Source: an uncultured Chromatiaceae bacterium (GTDB lineage: Bacteria > Pseudomonadota > Gammaproteobacteria > Enterobacterales > Alteromonadaceae). From it: 64,000 nucleotides of DNA. The stretch spans positions 62,001 through 126,000 of the forward strand of contig CALJUX010000038.1 of assembly GCA_937978655.1 (NCBI GenBank), in the 5' to 3' direction. A program made the position numbers and the translations under genes. How positions within the stretch are numbered: position 1 is the first letter of the stretch; each line of letters starts with the position of its first letter. Shown in pieces: positions 1 to 7,989 of this stretch. A model generated the notes under the pieces. That model ran no database searches and had not been told where the DNA came from. It saw only the letters and a program-made list of their open reading frames with translations.

Positions 1-2424
1 GGTGTCGGCGCCCACGTTCAGGTTACTGTCGACCACAGTGGCGTTCACCGTCACACCAAAGCCGTTATCAAACATATGCGTCAACGCAGCTTCATAACCG
101 GTGATGCGGGCAGACTCACCGTTTTGTGGCCGGCTGACGGTATAAACTTCGCTCGAGCCGTTCAGTTCTGCCGTCGTTGGCACCACACTGCTGCTACACA
201 GCGGTGAGCTGACGCAGTTGTAAGATGGGCCAGTCCGCGCGGTCATGTTGTAAGTTTCCTGACCGGTCAGCGTCACAATAAAGTCTTCAACTTCTTTGTT
301 GAACACGGTGAAGCTGAACATATTGGCGTCTTGGTAATACCATTCGTACGCCAGATCCCAGTTCTCCGCGCGGAACGGTTTCAGTGCCGGGTTGCCGCCG
401 TTGGCCGTCAGGTTTTGCCGGCGTGGTTCGTTGAAGGTGGTCGCTGGTGACATCTGGCCCATGGTTGGACGGGTCAGTGAATCGTACGAAGCGAAACGGA
501 TAATCATGTCGTCCTGCACTTCCAGCTTGATATTCAGGCTCGGTAACAGGTTGGCGTATTTAGTGCCCTGACTAAAATTGGTCGCAGGGCCTAATACGTT
601 TTGGAACAAAGTCGCATCCGCAGTGGGCACGATATCCACGACAAAACTCTGGATCGCCGCAACATCCACCGACGTTTCGGCATAACGCGCACCGAGATTG
701 ATGGTCAGTGGCATATCACCGAGGTCATACGCCAGCGTGAAGTCCATATACAAACTGGTGACATCTTCGTTGATTGTGTAGCGATTGTTCTGCAAAGACG
801 TAGTAATAGGATGGCCGGTATCTGCCAGATATTTCACCACGGCATCACCGTCATAGCTGTAAAACGTATCGATCAGACCCGGGAAGAAGTTTTTCGCAGT
901 AAATGGTTTAAAGCCAATCAGGTCCGTCGGTGCTGGCAGTGAATAACCGCAATAGAAACACTGGCCACCATAGATCTGGAAGCTGGATTTTTCCCGCTCC
1001 TGCCGGTACGCACCAAAGTTGGCTTTCTGGAACACGCCTTTTTCCGGGACATATTCAAAATCGGCTTTCACTTCTGTGACTTCATCTTCGTCAGTGAACT
1101 GATTGCCTTTTTCGTTATAGTGCATCCGCGCCAGGCTGGTCGAAGGCAAAGTGCTGCCGCCAAAACCGTTGTGTTTTACTGTCGGTACAGAACCTGTGCC
1201 GTCAAAGGCGTAGCTGTTGATCATCCCCACGACGTTAAAACGGTCGCGGCCAGCACGGTCGTTTTCGGCATTTGACGTGGAGGCGTCAAAATTCGCTTTC
1301 AGTTGGTCGGTGATTTTCCACTCGACATTCAGACCAAAGGCATTGACGCTAACGTCGCGTGAGTTGCGCGTGTGTGACACAAAGTCGGTTGCCGGATCGC
1401 CGCTGCCCTGATGCAGGCCAACATCCTGGGAAAACGTTAATAAAGTGCCGGTGGTTGGATCCATAGTGGCAGAGCCAACCCGGTCCGGTTCAAACCAGGA
1501 CGCCAGATCTGTGACCTTTGAATCGACTTCAAAACGGGAAACCAGACCGTCCATCGTCACAGTGACATCTTCTGACGGTGCATACTGCAGTACCAGACTG
1601 GCGTTGTCGCGGGTCCGTTCCTGCTGGTCAATAATCTGGTCCCAGTTGCGCGGGATATACGCATTGGTGAACAACACACCATCGCGTTTGTTGGAAATCG
1701 TCTGACCACCACGCCAGCCGGCGGTAGCGATCTGGTTGATCTGCACATCACGTTTTTGATGGCTGATGGCTAATAACGCACCAAATTTGTCGTCCCAGTT
1801 GCGCGTCAATAATACCGAAGCGGCCGGAGAAGTTTTCTCTGACAGGCTTTCGTACATGCCTTTGATTGAACCGGCGATACGGAAATCGTCATAATCAAAC
1901 GGCCGTGCGGTTTTCACGTTGATAGTACCGCCGATGCCGCCTTCCTGCAGCCGGGCACTGTTACTTTTGAATACATCAGCGCCGGTGATTTGATCTGCTG
2001 CCAGAATGTCGAAGTTAAATTCGCGGCCATTGCTGTCGGTGGCGATTTGACGGTTATTGACTAACACGGTGTTGAACTGTGGACCAAAACCACGAATAGT
2101 CACTGCCTGACCTTCACCACCACTGCGGTCAATCGACACGCCGGTGATGCGTTGCAGCGATTCCGCCACGTTCAAATCCGGAAACTTGCCTAAGTCTTCT
2201 GCCGCGATACCGTCTGACACCAGACTGGATTCTTTTTTGTCTTGCATGGATGCTTTCAGACTGCTGCGGATGCCGCGGACTTCAATCACTTCCACTTCAG
2301 TTTGCTGGGCTTTGGCCGCATCTGCCGTGGTGGTTTGTGCCGCTACCGAATAGGTGCTGAGCACACCGGCTACGGCGAGGCAAACCGCCGAGTGTTTAAA
2401 CGCGAATGGATTCGCTCTGGTCAT
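1..2424 (-). CDS. TonB-dependent receptor, partial (3' end outside window)
   Basis: Outer-membrane active-transport receptor, energised by TonB. Reading down from the ATG at 2424, the frame is open to base 1 (808 codons), so the C-terminus lies outside the window. Visible parts are a signal peptide ending near VAAQ, a TonB-box-like stretch (EVIEVRGI), a plug domain with IRGFGPQ and an LQEGGIGGTINVKT segment, then the start of the barrel. The N-terminus resembles the large Xanthomonas/Caulobacter-type receptors, which often import carbohydrates. That fits the aldose 1-epimerase gene just upstream on the same strand. A weak GGGAG lies before the start, and an AT-rich palindrome sits about 55 bases upstream. 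The substrate is inferred only; family confidence is high. Confidence 0.9.
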   Translation of the reverse strand, partial: MTRANPFAFKHSAVCLAVAGVLSTYSVAAQTTTADAAKAQQTEVEVIEVRGIRSSLKASMQDKKESSLVSDGIAAEDLGKFPDLNVAESLQRITGVSIDRSGGEGQAVTIRGFGPQFNTVLVNNRQIATDSNGREFNFDILAADQITGADVFKSNSARLQEGGIGGTINVKTARPFDYDDFRIAGSIKGMYESLSEKTSPAASVLLTRNWDDKFGALLAISHQKRDVQINQIATAGWRGGQTISNKRDGVLFTNAYIPRNWDQIIDQQERTRDNASLVLQYAPSEDVTVTMDGLVSRFEVDSKVTDLASWFEPDRVGSATMDPTTGTLLTFSQDVGLHQGSGDPATDFVSHTRNSRDVSVNAFGLNVEWKITDQLKANFDASTSNAENDRAGRDRFNVVGMINSYAFDGTGSVPTVKHNGFGGSTLPSTSLARMHYNEKGNQFTDEDEVTEVKADFEYVPEKGVFQKANFGAYRQEREKSSFQIYGGQCFYCGYSLPAPTDLIGFKPFTAKNFFPGLIDTFYSYDGDAVVKYLADTGHPITTSLQNNRYTINEDVTSLYMDFTLAYDLGDMPLTINLGARYAETSVDVAAIQSFVVDIVPTADATLFQNVLGPATNFSQGTKYANLLPSLNIKLEVQDDMIIRFASYDSLTRPTMGQMSPATTFNEPRRQNLTANGGNPALKPFRAENWDLAYEWYYQDANMFSFTVFNKEVEDFIVTLTGQETYNMTARTGPSYNCVSSPLCSSSVVPTTAELNGSSEVYTVSRPQNGESARITGYEAALTHMFDNGFGVTVNATVVDSNLNVGADT

Positions 2425-2478
2425 CTTCGAACTCCCCTGTCTTTGTGTTGTGTTTTTAAAAAAAACTTCTTATTAGAA

Positions 2479-2495
2479 TATTTATCATATAAATA
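2479..2495. promoter_or_regulatory. AT-rich palindrome, candidate operator upstream of the receptor gene
   Basis: A perfect 7-bp inverted repeat TATTTAT-CAT-ATAAATA lies in the 107-base gap between the epimerase stop and the receptor start. A nearly identical element (TATTTAT-ACG-ATAATTA) occurs at 3528-3544 between the epimerase and the triosephosphate isomerase. Two matching palindromes in adjacent control regions suggest one shared regulator. No regulator gene is visible nearby. Confidence 0.5.
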
Positions 2496-2531
2496 CTGCA
2501 AAGTTACGGTTGCTGCAACTTTTTTATCTGA

Positions 2532-3482
2532 TTAATCATTCGAATCTGCACCGTTTTGGCGGGCAAAACGGTAAATAATTTGCTGCTGGTAGATTTGCCC
2601 CGGCAGCAGCAATGTGGCTGGAAAATCCGGCTGGTTCGGTGCGTCTGGCCAATATTGCGCTTCCAGACAAATGCCCTGGCGCGGCAAAAAAGGCGCGCCT
2701 AAACCGTCGCCGCTATAAATCTGCAGGCCGGGTAAATCGCTGAGCACAGTCAGGCTTAATTGCTGATCTGGCGATGTCAGCCTGGCGAGAGTTTGCAGCT
2801 GCTTGTCGCCATACGGCACAACAAAACAATGGTCCAGCGCGCCATGCTGACGAAACAAATCCTGTAGCAGCTGGCCTGTCGCCAGCTGTGGGTATTGCTC
2901 TGCACAAGACAGCAAACGGCCGGTCGGAATGCCACTGCCGTCTTTCTCCAATACCTGTAACAGCGGCGATTGCAGAGAGTGCTGATCAACCGGACCGGCT
3001 TGCGGGTCCAGATTAAAATAACAGTGGTTGGTCAGGCTCAGCACTGTGGGTGCATCGGTCGTCGCTTCGAACTGCAACTGCAGTTCAGTGGCAGTGACCC
3101 GAAACTGGCAGCGAAACTCGCGATTGCCCGGAAAACCACCTTCACCCGCTGCAGCACGGCAACTCAGTATCAGCTGGTCTGCCTGCTGTGCTTCGAGCTG
3201 CCATTGCCGGTGATTCAGGCCGGCCTTTCCGCCATGCAGGCAATGCGGACCGTCATTGGCAGTCAGCCTGACCTGCTGCTGGCCGAGCTGAAAGCCGGCA
3301 TTATGGATCCGGTTGGCATAAGGCCCGACGGTGCTGCCGAGATAATAGGGGTCTGATGCATACGCGGCTTCGCTGGCATAACCCAACGTCAGTTCCTGGC
3401 CGTCTAAGCGGATAGAGCAAACCGTAGCGCCGACAGCACTGATTTTTACCGCCAAGCCTGCTGCTGTGCTGATCTCAAACAA
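2532..3482 (-). CDS. galM: Aldose 1-epimerase (mutarotase)
   Basis: Interconverts the alpha and beta anomers of aldoses such as glucose and galactose before catabolism. The 316-residue length is normal for the family. Recognisable elements are NRIHNAGF near residue 57, HGG at 83-85, NHCYFNL at 152-158 with the conserved His153, LDHCF near 216, and ICLEAQYWPD near 271 with the probable catalytic Glu274. No signal peptide is seen, so it is probably cytoplasmic. The start is TTG: a GGAG seven bases upstream supports it, and no ATG precedes it in frame. It lies upstream of the TonB receptor on the same strand and divergent from the isomerase gene, so a sugar-use cluster is a reasonable inference. 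Confidence 0.9.
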   Translation of the reverse strand: MFEISTAAGLAVKISAVGATVCSIRLDGQELTLGYASEAAYASDPYYLGSTVGPYANRIHNAGFQLGQQQVRLTANDGPHCLHGGKAGLNHRQWQLEAQQADQLILSCRAAAGEGGFPGNREFRCQFRVTATELQLQFEATTDAPTVLSLTNHCYFNLDPQAGPVDQHSLQSPLLQVLEKDGSGIPTGRLLSCAEQYPQLATGQLLQDLFRQHGALDHCFVVPYGDKQLQTLARLTSPDQQLSLTVLSDLPGLQIYSGDGLGAPFLPRQGICLEAQYWPDAPNQPDFPATLLLPGQIYQQQIIYRFARQNGADSND

Positions 3483-3527
3483 AAAACGTCTCCGGGCATG
3501 CTTGTGTCGTGTTAATTCGTTATATAG

Positions 3528-3544
3528 TATTTATACGATAATTA
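3528..3544. promoter_or_regulatory. AT-rich palindrome, candidate operator between galM and tpiA
   Basis: TATTTAT-ACG-ATAATTA (6 of 7 positions symmetric) lies in the 81-base divergent gap. It sits 20 bases before the isomerase start and about 50 bases before the epimerase start. It matches the palindrome at 2479-2495 in sequence and in orientation relative to the downstream gene. From this position it could control both divergent genes. Confidence 0.5.
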
Positions 3545-3563
3545 GATAGCTGACAAGGATTTT

Positions 3564-4352
3564 ATGATGACCAGAACTCAATTGGTCATGGCAAACTGGA
3601 AACAACAGGGCAGTGAAACGGCGTTAACTAACTGGCTAAATCAGGTCAACGTGCCAGATCTGGCTGAACTCAGTCGGGTGTTATGTGTGCCGCTGCCGTA
3701 TCTGGCAGCGCTCAGGCAGCAACGGGCAGCGTTGCAAAGCCCGGTGCTGGCAGGCGCGCAGCTGGTGTCGGCCTGGACCGGCGGCGCTTATACCGGTGAA
3801 GTGTCTGCGGCGATGCTCAGAGAATTCGGTGTGGCTTATACGCTGGTTGGCCATTCGGAGCGCCGGCAGTGGCTGCTGGAAACAGCCGACTCGCGGCGCG
3901 CCCAGCTGGCGGCGTTATGGCAGCAAGGCATCACGCCGGTGCTTTGTGTCGGCGAAACCGCCACACAGCACCAACAAGGCCAGACTTTTGACGTGCTGTG
4001 GCAACAACTGGCAGAAGTGCTGGGCCCCCAGCCCGCGCCCGGGCCTTTAGTGCTGGCGTATGAACCGGTCTTTGCCATTGGTTCTGGCCAGCCGTTGTCG
4101 GCGCCGGACGCACAACAGGTGCATCAACAGCTGCGCCAGTTGCTGCAGCACTGGTACAGCGCGGCAGACTGTCAGCAAATTCGCATCCTGTACGGCGGCA
4201 GTGTCAACAGCAATAACGCGGCTGAATACCTGCGATATCCCGACATTGACGGCGTGTTAGTCGGCGGCGGCAGCCTGAAAGCCAACAGCTTTAACACCTT
4301 ATGCCGCGCCATTGCCGGTATGAACATGGAGAAAACCGCCACTCCGGCCTGA
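3564..4352 (+). CDS. tpiA: Triosephosphate isomerase
   Basis: Interconverts dihydroxyacetone phosphate and glyceraldehyde 3-phosphate in glycolysis and gluconeogenesis; cytoplasmic TIM barrel. The 262-residue chain keeps the catalytic set: Asn11 and Lys13 in MANWKQQ, His97 in VGHSERR and Glu167 in AYEPVFAIGSG, plus ILYGGSVN and the VLVGGGSL phosphate-binding loop. Several motif positions differ from the common forms (ANWKQQ for GNWKLN, PVFAIGSG for PVWAIGTG, VGGGSL for VGGASL). The gene is not beside secG, where many gammaproteobacteria keep tpiA, so a second, sugar-linked copy is possible. AAGG precedes the start, and a second in-frame ATG at 3567 is equally plausible. Confidence 0.88.
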   Translation: MMTRTQLVMANWKQQGSETALTNWLNQVNVPDLAELSRVLCVPLPYLAALRQQRAALQSPVLAGAQLVSAWTGGAYTGEVSAAMLREFGVAYTLVGHSERRQWLLETADSRRAQLAALWQQGITPVLCVGETATQHQQGQTFDVLWQQLAEVLGPQPAPGPLVLAYEPVFAIGSGQPLSAPDAQQVHQQLRQLLQHWYSAADCQQIRILYGGSVNSNNAAEYLRYPDIDGVLVGGGSLKANSFNTLCRAIAGMNMEKTATPA

Positions 4353-4423
4353 AAATCAGAGTGTGGCGTTACAAAGAGCATTCAGCGATTTTCGCCAGAC
4401 ACGATGTTTTTCTACGCCAAAAT

Positions 4424-4447
4424 AAAAAAGCCCAGCGATTGCCGGGC
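4424..4447 (-). terminator. Rho-independent terminator of ssb
   Basis: On the minus strand the stem GCCCGGC/GCTGGGC (one G-T pair) closes an AATC loop and is followed by six T. It lies 33 bases past the ssb stop, and beyond the convergent tpiA stop. Confidence 0.8.
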
Positions 4448-4479
4448 CCTCTGTTTGTCGTTCCTGACCGGGTAAATCG

Positions 4480-5157
4480 TCAGAATGGAATATCGTCATC
4501 AAAATCGATTGGCGGTTCCATCGGGCCGCGTTGCTGGCCAAAACCGCCTTGTTGTGGCTGATTAAACCCTTGCTGCGGCTGATTGTAGGCCGGTTGGGCC
4601 GGTGCCTGATTATAGGCTGGTGCCGCTGCTGGTGCTGGCTGGTTAAAGCCTTGCTGTGCTGCAGCCGGAGCCCGGTTGTAATTCTGCTGTGCAGCAGGTG
4701 CTGCTTGTGGCGCGCGGTTTTGTGGCGCCTGATAGGCTTGTGCCGGCGCTGCCATGCCACCCATAGCTGCACCTGCGCCCATGCCCGCAGCACCGCCCAT
4801 TTGAGCGCTTTGGCCTTCACCGCGGCCGTCTAACATTTGCAGTTCGTTGGCGATGATTTCAGTAGTGAAACGCTCAACACCCTGCTGATCCTGCCACTTA
4901 CGCGTGCGCAGACGACCTTCGATATAGACTTTGCTGCCTTTACGCAGGTATTCACCGGCGATTTCAGCCAGACGCTGATAGATCACCACACGGTGCCATT
5001 CGGTCTGTTCTTTTTTCTCGTTGGTCTGTTTGTCCGTCCAGGACTCTGAAGTCGCGATAGTGATGTTGGCCACAGCACCGCCGGTTGGCATGTAACGAAC
5101 TTCAGGATCTGCACCTAAGTTACCGATCAAAATGACTTTATTAATTCCACGCGCCAT
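4480..5157 (-). CDS. ssb: Single-stranded DNA-binding protein
   Basis: Coats single-stranded DNA during replication, recombination and repair, and recruits partners through its C-terminal tip. The first ~110 residues form the OB fold (GINKVILIGNLGADPEVRY, WHRVVIYQRLAE, GSKVYIEGRLRTRKW). A long Gln/Pro/Ala/Asn/Tyr-rich linker follows, ending in the acidic tip PPIDFDDDIPF that binds partner proteins. Length is 225 residues. The ATG at 5157 is preferred over 5163 because AGGAG sits 7 bases before it and only 1 base before the other. The yajR stop is 14 bases upstream, so the two are probably cotranscribed. Unlike E. coli, ssb is not divergent from uvrA. Confidence 0.97.
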   Translation of the reverse strand: MARGINKVILIGNLGADPEVRYMPTGGAVANITIATSESWTDKQTNEKKEQTEWHRVVIYQRLAEIAGEYLRKGSKVYIEGRLRTRKWQDQQGVERFTTEIIANELQMLDGRGEGQSAQMGGAAGMGAGAAMGGMAAPAQAYQAPQNRAPQAAPAAQQNYNRAPAAAQQGFNQPAPAAAPAYNQAPAQPAYNQPQQGFNQPQQGGFGQQRGPMEPPIDFDDDIPF

Positions 5158-5171
5158 GCGCATTCTCCTGA

Positions 5172-6530
5172 TTAACTGTGACGACTCAGCAGCGTTTCAA
5201 CCTGTTTCGGGTCAAAACCGGCAGAGCTGACTTTTAAATAACAGCGTTGTTCGTTGACGACAACTGTCGCTTCCAGCACCCCGGACAGGCTGCTGAGCTG
5301 GCTGACCAGCGTTTTGGCTGCAGCGTCATCGACGCCGGAAACCTTGTAAGACAAGCGTTGGGCCCGCGGCGGGACTTGCATGCGCGTGGCCAGAAAAAAC
5401 CATATTAAACCAATTCCGCCGGCAAGGGCAAACAGGCTTGCAGCGCCAAACTGGCCGGAAATACTGCCACCCAACACCCCGCCTAAAAAGGCGCCAAAAA
5501 ACTGCAGGCTGGCATAAATGCCCATCGCCGTGCCTTTCTGGCTGGCCGGCGCAATGCGGGATACCAGCGCTGGCATACTGGCTTCTAAGTAGTTAAAGCC
5601 GGTGAAAAACACTAGCAGCGCGATGGCTAAAGGCCAGAGCCCGCCATTTATCATTAACAATAAACTTACAATCAGCAAGCCGACAGCGAACAAAAAATAG
5701 CCTTTTTCCTGCTGACGCCGCATCGACAGCACCATCAGCGGCACCATCAGCACAAAAGCCGCAACAAACACCGGCAGATACACCTGCCAATGCTGCGGCG
5801 CCGCTAAGCCGTCGGCCAATAATTGCGCCGGGATCACCACAAAAATTGCCGTCAGCAGCAGGTGCAGCATCAGCACGCCCAGATTCAGCAAACGCAGCTG
5901 CGGGTGGCAAAATAATTGCCAGATAAAACCGGGCCGGGCTAAGGCTTCACTGTCGATGGCCTGCTGTTGCGTTTTTGGCACCAGCGTCAGCACTATGACA
6001 ATGCCAACCAGTGCCAGCGCGGCGGTAAACCAGAAAATTGCACTCAGGCCACCGATGGCTGCCAGTGCCGGGCCGGCAATCATCGACACGGCAAAAGATA
6101 AACCGATAGTGGCGCCAATCACTGCCATCACTTTGGGGCGCTGCTCTTCCCGCGTCACATCAGCCGCTAAGGCCAGTACAGCACCGGAAATGGCGCCCAT
6201 GCCCTGCAAAATGCGGCCTAAGGTGACGCCATATACAGATTCAGCCAGTGCAGCGACCACTGAACCCACGGCAAATAACGTCAGGCCGAGCAGCATCACT
6301 GGCAGCCGGCCAATGCGGTCCGACAACCAGCCCATCGGGATTTGTAAAACGGCTTGCGTCAGACCATAAGCGCCAATGGCCAGACCAATCCAGACCGGAG
6401 AAAAGCCAATTAAGTCTTTGCCGTAAATAGCAAAAACCGGGATCAGCATAAACAGGCCCAACATGCGGAACGCAAAGACCAGCGCCAGCGAAATCGCGGC
6501 CCGCCGTTCCAGTGCGGTTAAATTTTGCAT
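5172..6530 (-). CDS. yajR: MFS transporter with C-terminal YAM-like domain
   Basis: Inner-membrane major-facilitator transporter of the drug:H+ antiporter type. Twelve hydrophobic segments are followed by a soluble tail from about residue 395 (YKVSGVDDAAAKTLV... to the end) resembling the ferredoxin-like YAM domain of E. coli YajR. Motif A appears as GWLSDRIGRLP in the loop after the second membrane segment. Length 452 matches the family. The physiological substrate of YajR-type proteins is not established. The gene precedes ssb with only a short gap, an arrangement I recall from other marine gammaproteobacteria. The start at 6530 has no strong ribosome-binding site in view. Confidence 0.85.
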   Translation of the reverse strand: MQNLTALERRAAISLALVFAFRMLGLFMLIPVFAIYGKDLIGFSPVWIGLAIGAYGLTQAVLQIPMGWLSDRIGRLPVMLLGLTLFAVGSVVAALAESVYGVTLGRILQGMGAISGAVLALAADVTREEQRPKVMAVIGATIGLSFAVSMIAGPALAAIGGLSAIFWFTAALALVGIVIVLTLVPKTQQQAIDSEALARPGFIWQLFCHPQLRLLNLGVLMLHLLLTAIFVVIPAQLLADGLAAPQHWQVYLPVFVAAFVLMVPLMVLSMRRQQEKGYFLFAVGLLIVSLLLMINGGLWPLAIALLVFFTGFNYLEASMPALVSRIAPASQKGTAMGIYASLQFFGAFLGGVLGGSISGQFGAASLFALAGGIGLIWFFLATRMQVPPRAQRLSYKVSGVDDAAAKTLVSQLSSLSGVLEATVVVNEQRCYLKVSSAGFDPKQVETLLSRHS

Positions 6531-6616
6531 CAGTGATGGATCTCAAATCGATTCAGACAGCGCCAGTAACAGTGAAAAGCATGGCGACAAAAGAGCGGCG
6601 ATTGTAACACAGGCCA

Positions 6617-7753
6617 TCAGCTACCGGCATCAATGACCGCGAATTCAATGCGATCTCGGCCATTTTGTTTGGCCCGGTACAATGCCTGATCCGCCAGACG
6701 CAGCGTGCGGCTAAAGTCGTAATCCGGACCAAATACACTGACACCGATACTGATGGTTAACTGATAGTCTTCCGGCATCGACGCCGGCCATTCCAGCTGC
6801 CGGATCCCCGTCAGCAGGCGCTGTGCCGTCGTTGCCGCCATCTCCCGGTTGGCGGCCGGTAAAAAGATCAAAAATTCTTCACCGCCAAAACGCGCCAGAA
6901 TATCACTTTGGCGCAACATCGCTTTAATGGCGCGGGCGGTCTGCACCAACACCAGATCACCGCCGTCATGACCAAACTGGTCATTGACGCGTTTAAAGTG
7001 GTCAAGGTCAATCATCAGCAGGGCGGCCGGTTGTTGCTGACGCTGCAGATAGGCCAGACAGCTGTTGACCGCTTCGGTCAGTCCACGCCGGTTGAGCTGC
7101 CCGGTGAGCGGATCCTGCACAGCGTCTGCTTTCAGACGTAGCTGGGTTTCTTCCAGATAGCCGGTGATCACAAAAAGCCCGTAGGCCGCCATAATGCCGG
7201 GCCACAGCACCTGCGACACCAGATAGCCGGACAGAACCCAGTCCTGATGCAATTCCACGGTCACAGTGCGCACCACACAAACACCAAACCAGCACAACAT
7301 CACGATGGCAAAGCCTTGGTCCGAGACAGTCCGGCCAGATTTGCGAAACCAGAATAACCAGGCAATGGGCAAGGCCACCACCGCGGTCACCAGTGTCATA
7401 AAATGCAAAGAGGCCTGTTGCTGCACTGGCAGGTTCAGCCAGGTGTAAACACCGGCCTGCAACGGGATCATCAGCGCCAGCAACCACCAGGGCACCTTGC
7501 GCTGGCAGCGCGTTAAGGCAAAGGCCAGCAGCAACCAAAAGTTAGACGCCGCCGCGAGACTCGAAACCAACAGCAACACCGGCTGCACCGGCCACAAATA
7601 AAACAACCAGCTGATGGCATCACAGGCGATGGAGATCTGAAACAGACGCAGGCTCGGCACATCTGGTTTTGGCGGATGCACCCGGGTGCTGGCAATCAGG
7701 ATCACCAGCGCCAGCTGCATCATCGCTAAAGTGTAAATTTGTTCGGTGGTCAT
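6617..7753 (-). CDS. Membrane-bound diguanylate cyclase (GGDEF)
   Basis: Predicted to make cyclic di-GMP from two GTP. About seven hydrophobic segments fill residues 1-200, with no recognised sensory domain, and a GGDEF domain fills 210-375. The active site reads GGEEF at 290-294, preceded by RQSD at 281-284. That is the RxxD inhibitory site at the correct five-residue spacing, so product feedback is expected. The substrate-binding DxLTxxxNRR motif (DPLTGQLNRR) and DLDHFKRVND are intact, so the enzyme should be active. It stands alone between yajR and uvrA. The input signal is unknown. Confidence 0.92.
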   Translation of the reverse strand: MTTEQIYTLAMMQLALVILIASTRVHPPKPDVPSLRLFQISIACDAISWLFYLWPVQPVLLLVSSLAAASNFWLLLAFALTRCQRKVPWWLLALMIPLQAGVYTWLNLPVQQQASLHFMTLVTAVVALPIAWLFWFRKSGRTVSDQGFAIVMLCWFGVCVVRTVTVELHQDWVLSGYLVSQVLWPGIMAAYGLFVITGYLEETQLRLKADAVQDPLTGQLNRRGLTEAVNSCLAYLQRQQQPAALLMIDLDHFKRVNDQFGHDGGDLVLVQTARAIKAMLRQSDILARFGGEEFLIFLPAANREMAATTAQRLLTGIRQLEWPASMPEDYQLTISIGVSVFGPDYDFSRTLRLADQALYRAKQNGRDRIEFAVIDAGS

Positions 7754-7869
7754 ACTACCTGCAGAAAAAGCGTTAACAATTCACCTTAGGCTTTGGTTGT
7801 CACAAATGCAAACCGATTCGACCACTGGCTCAGGCCGGTTTTTCGCCGGCCAAAGACTTGCGCAAACAT

Positions 7870-7885
7870 CTGTATTTATATACAG
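7870..7885. promoter_or_regulatory. LexA (SOS) box upstream of uvrA
   Basis: CTGTATTTATATACAG matches the gammaproteobacterial LexA consensus CTG-N10-CAG with the AT-rich centre expected of a strong site. It lies 104 bases before the uvrA start, so uvrA is predicted to be DNA-damage inducible. It is also 116 bases from the divergent diguanylate cyclase start. Confidence 0.9.
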
Positions 7886-7989
7886 TTCCTGCTAATCCTT
7901 CTGCATTATTGATCCGGGCAGCATCCTCAGCCATAAAGAGAGCGCCATATTACACTCGCCCGATCCCCAGGCCATAAACAGAGACTGTG

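Noticed and set aside
4356..4820. 154-codon minus-strand ORF in the ssb region
   Set aside because: It is another frame of the low-complexity ssb linker; its product is a Gln/His/Arg-rich shadow.
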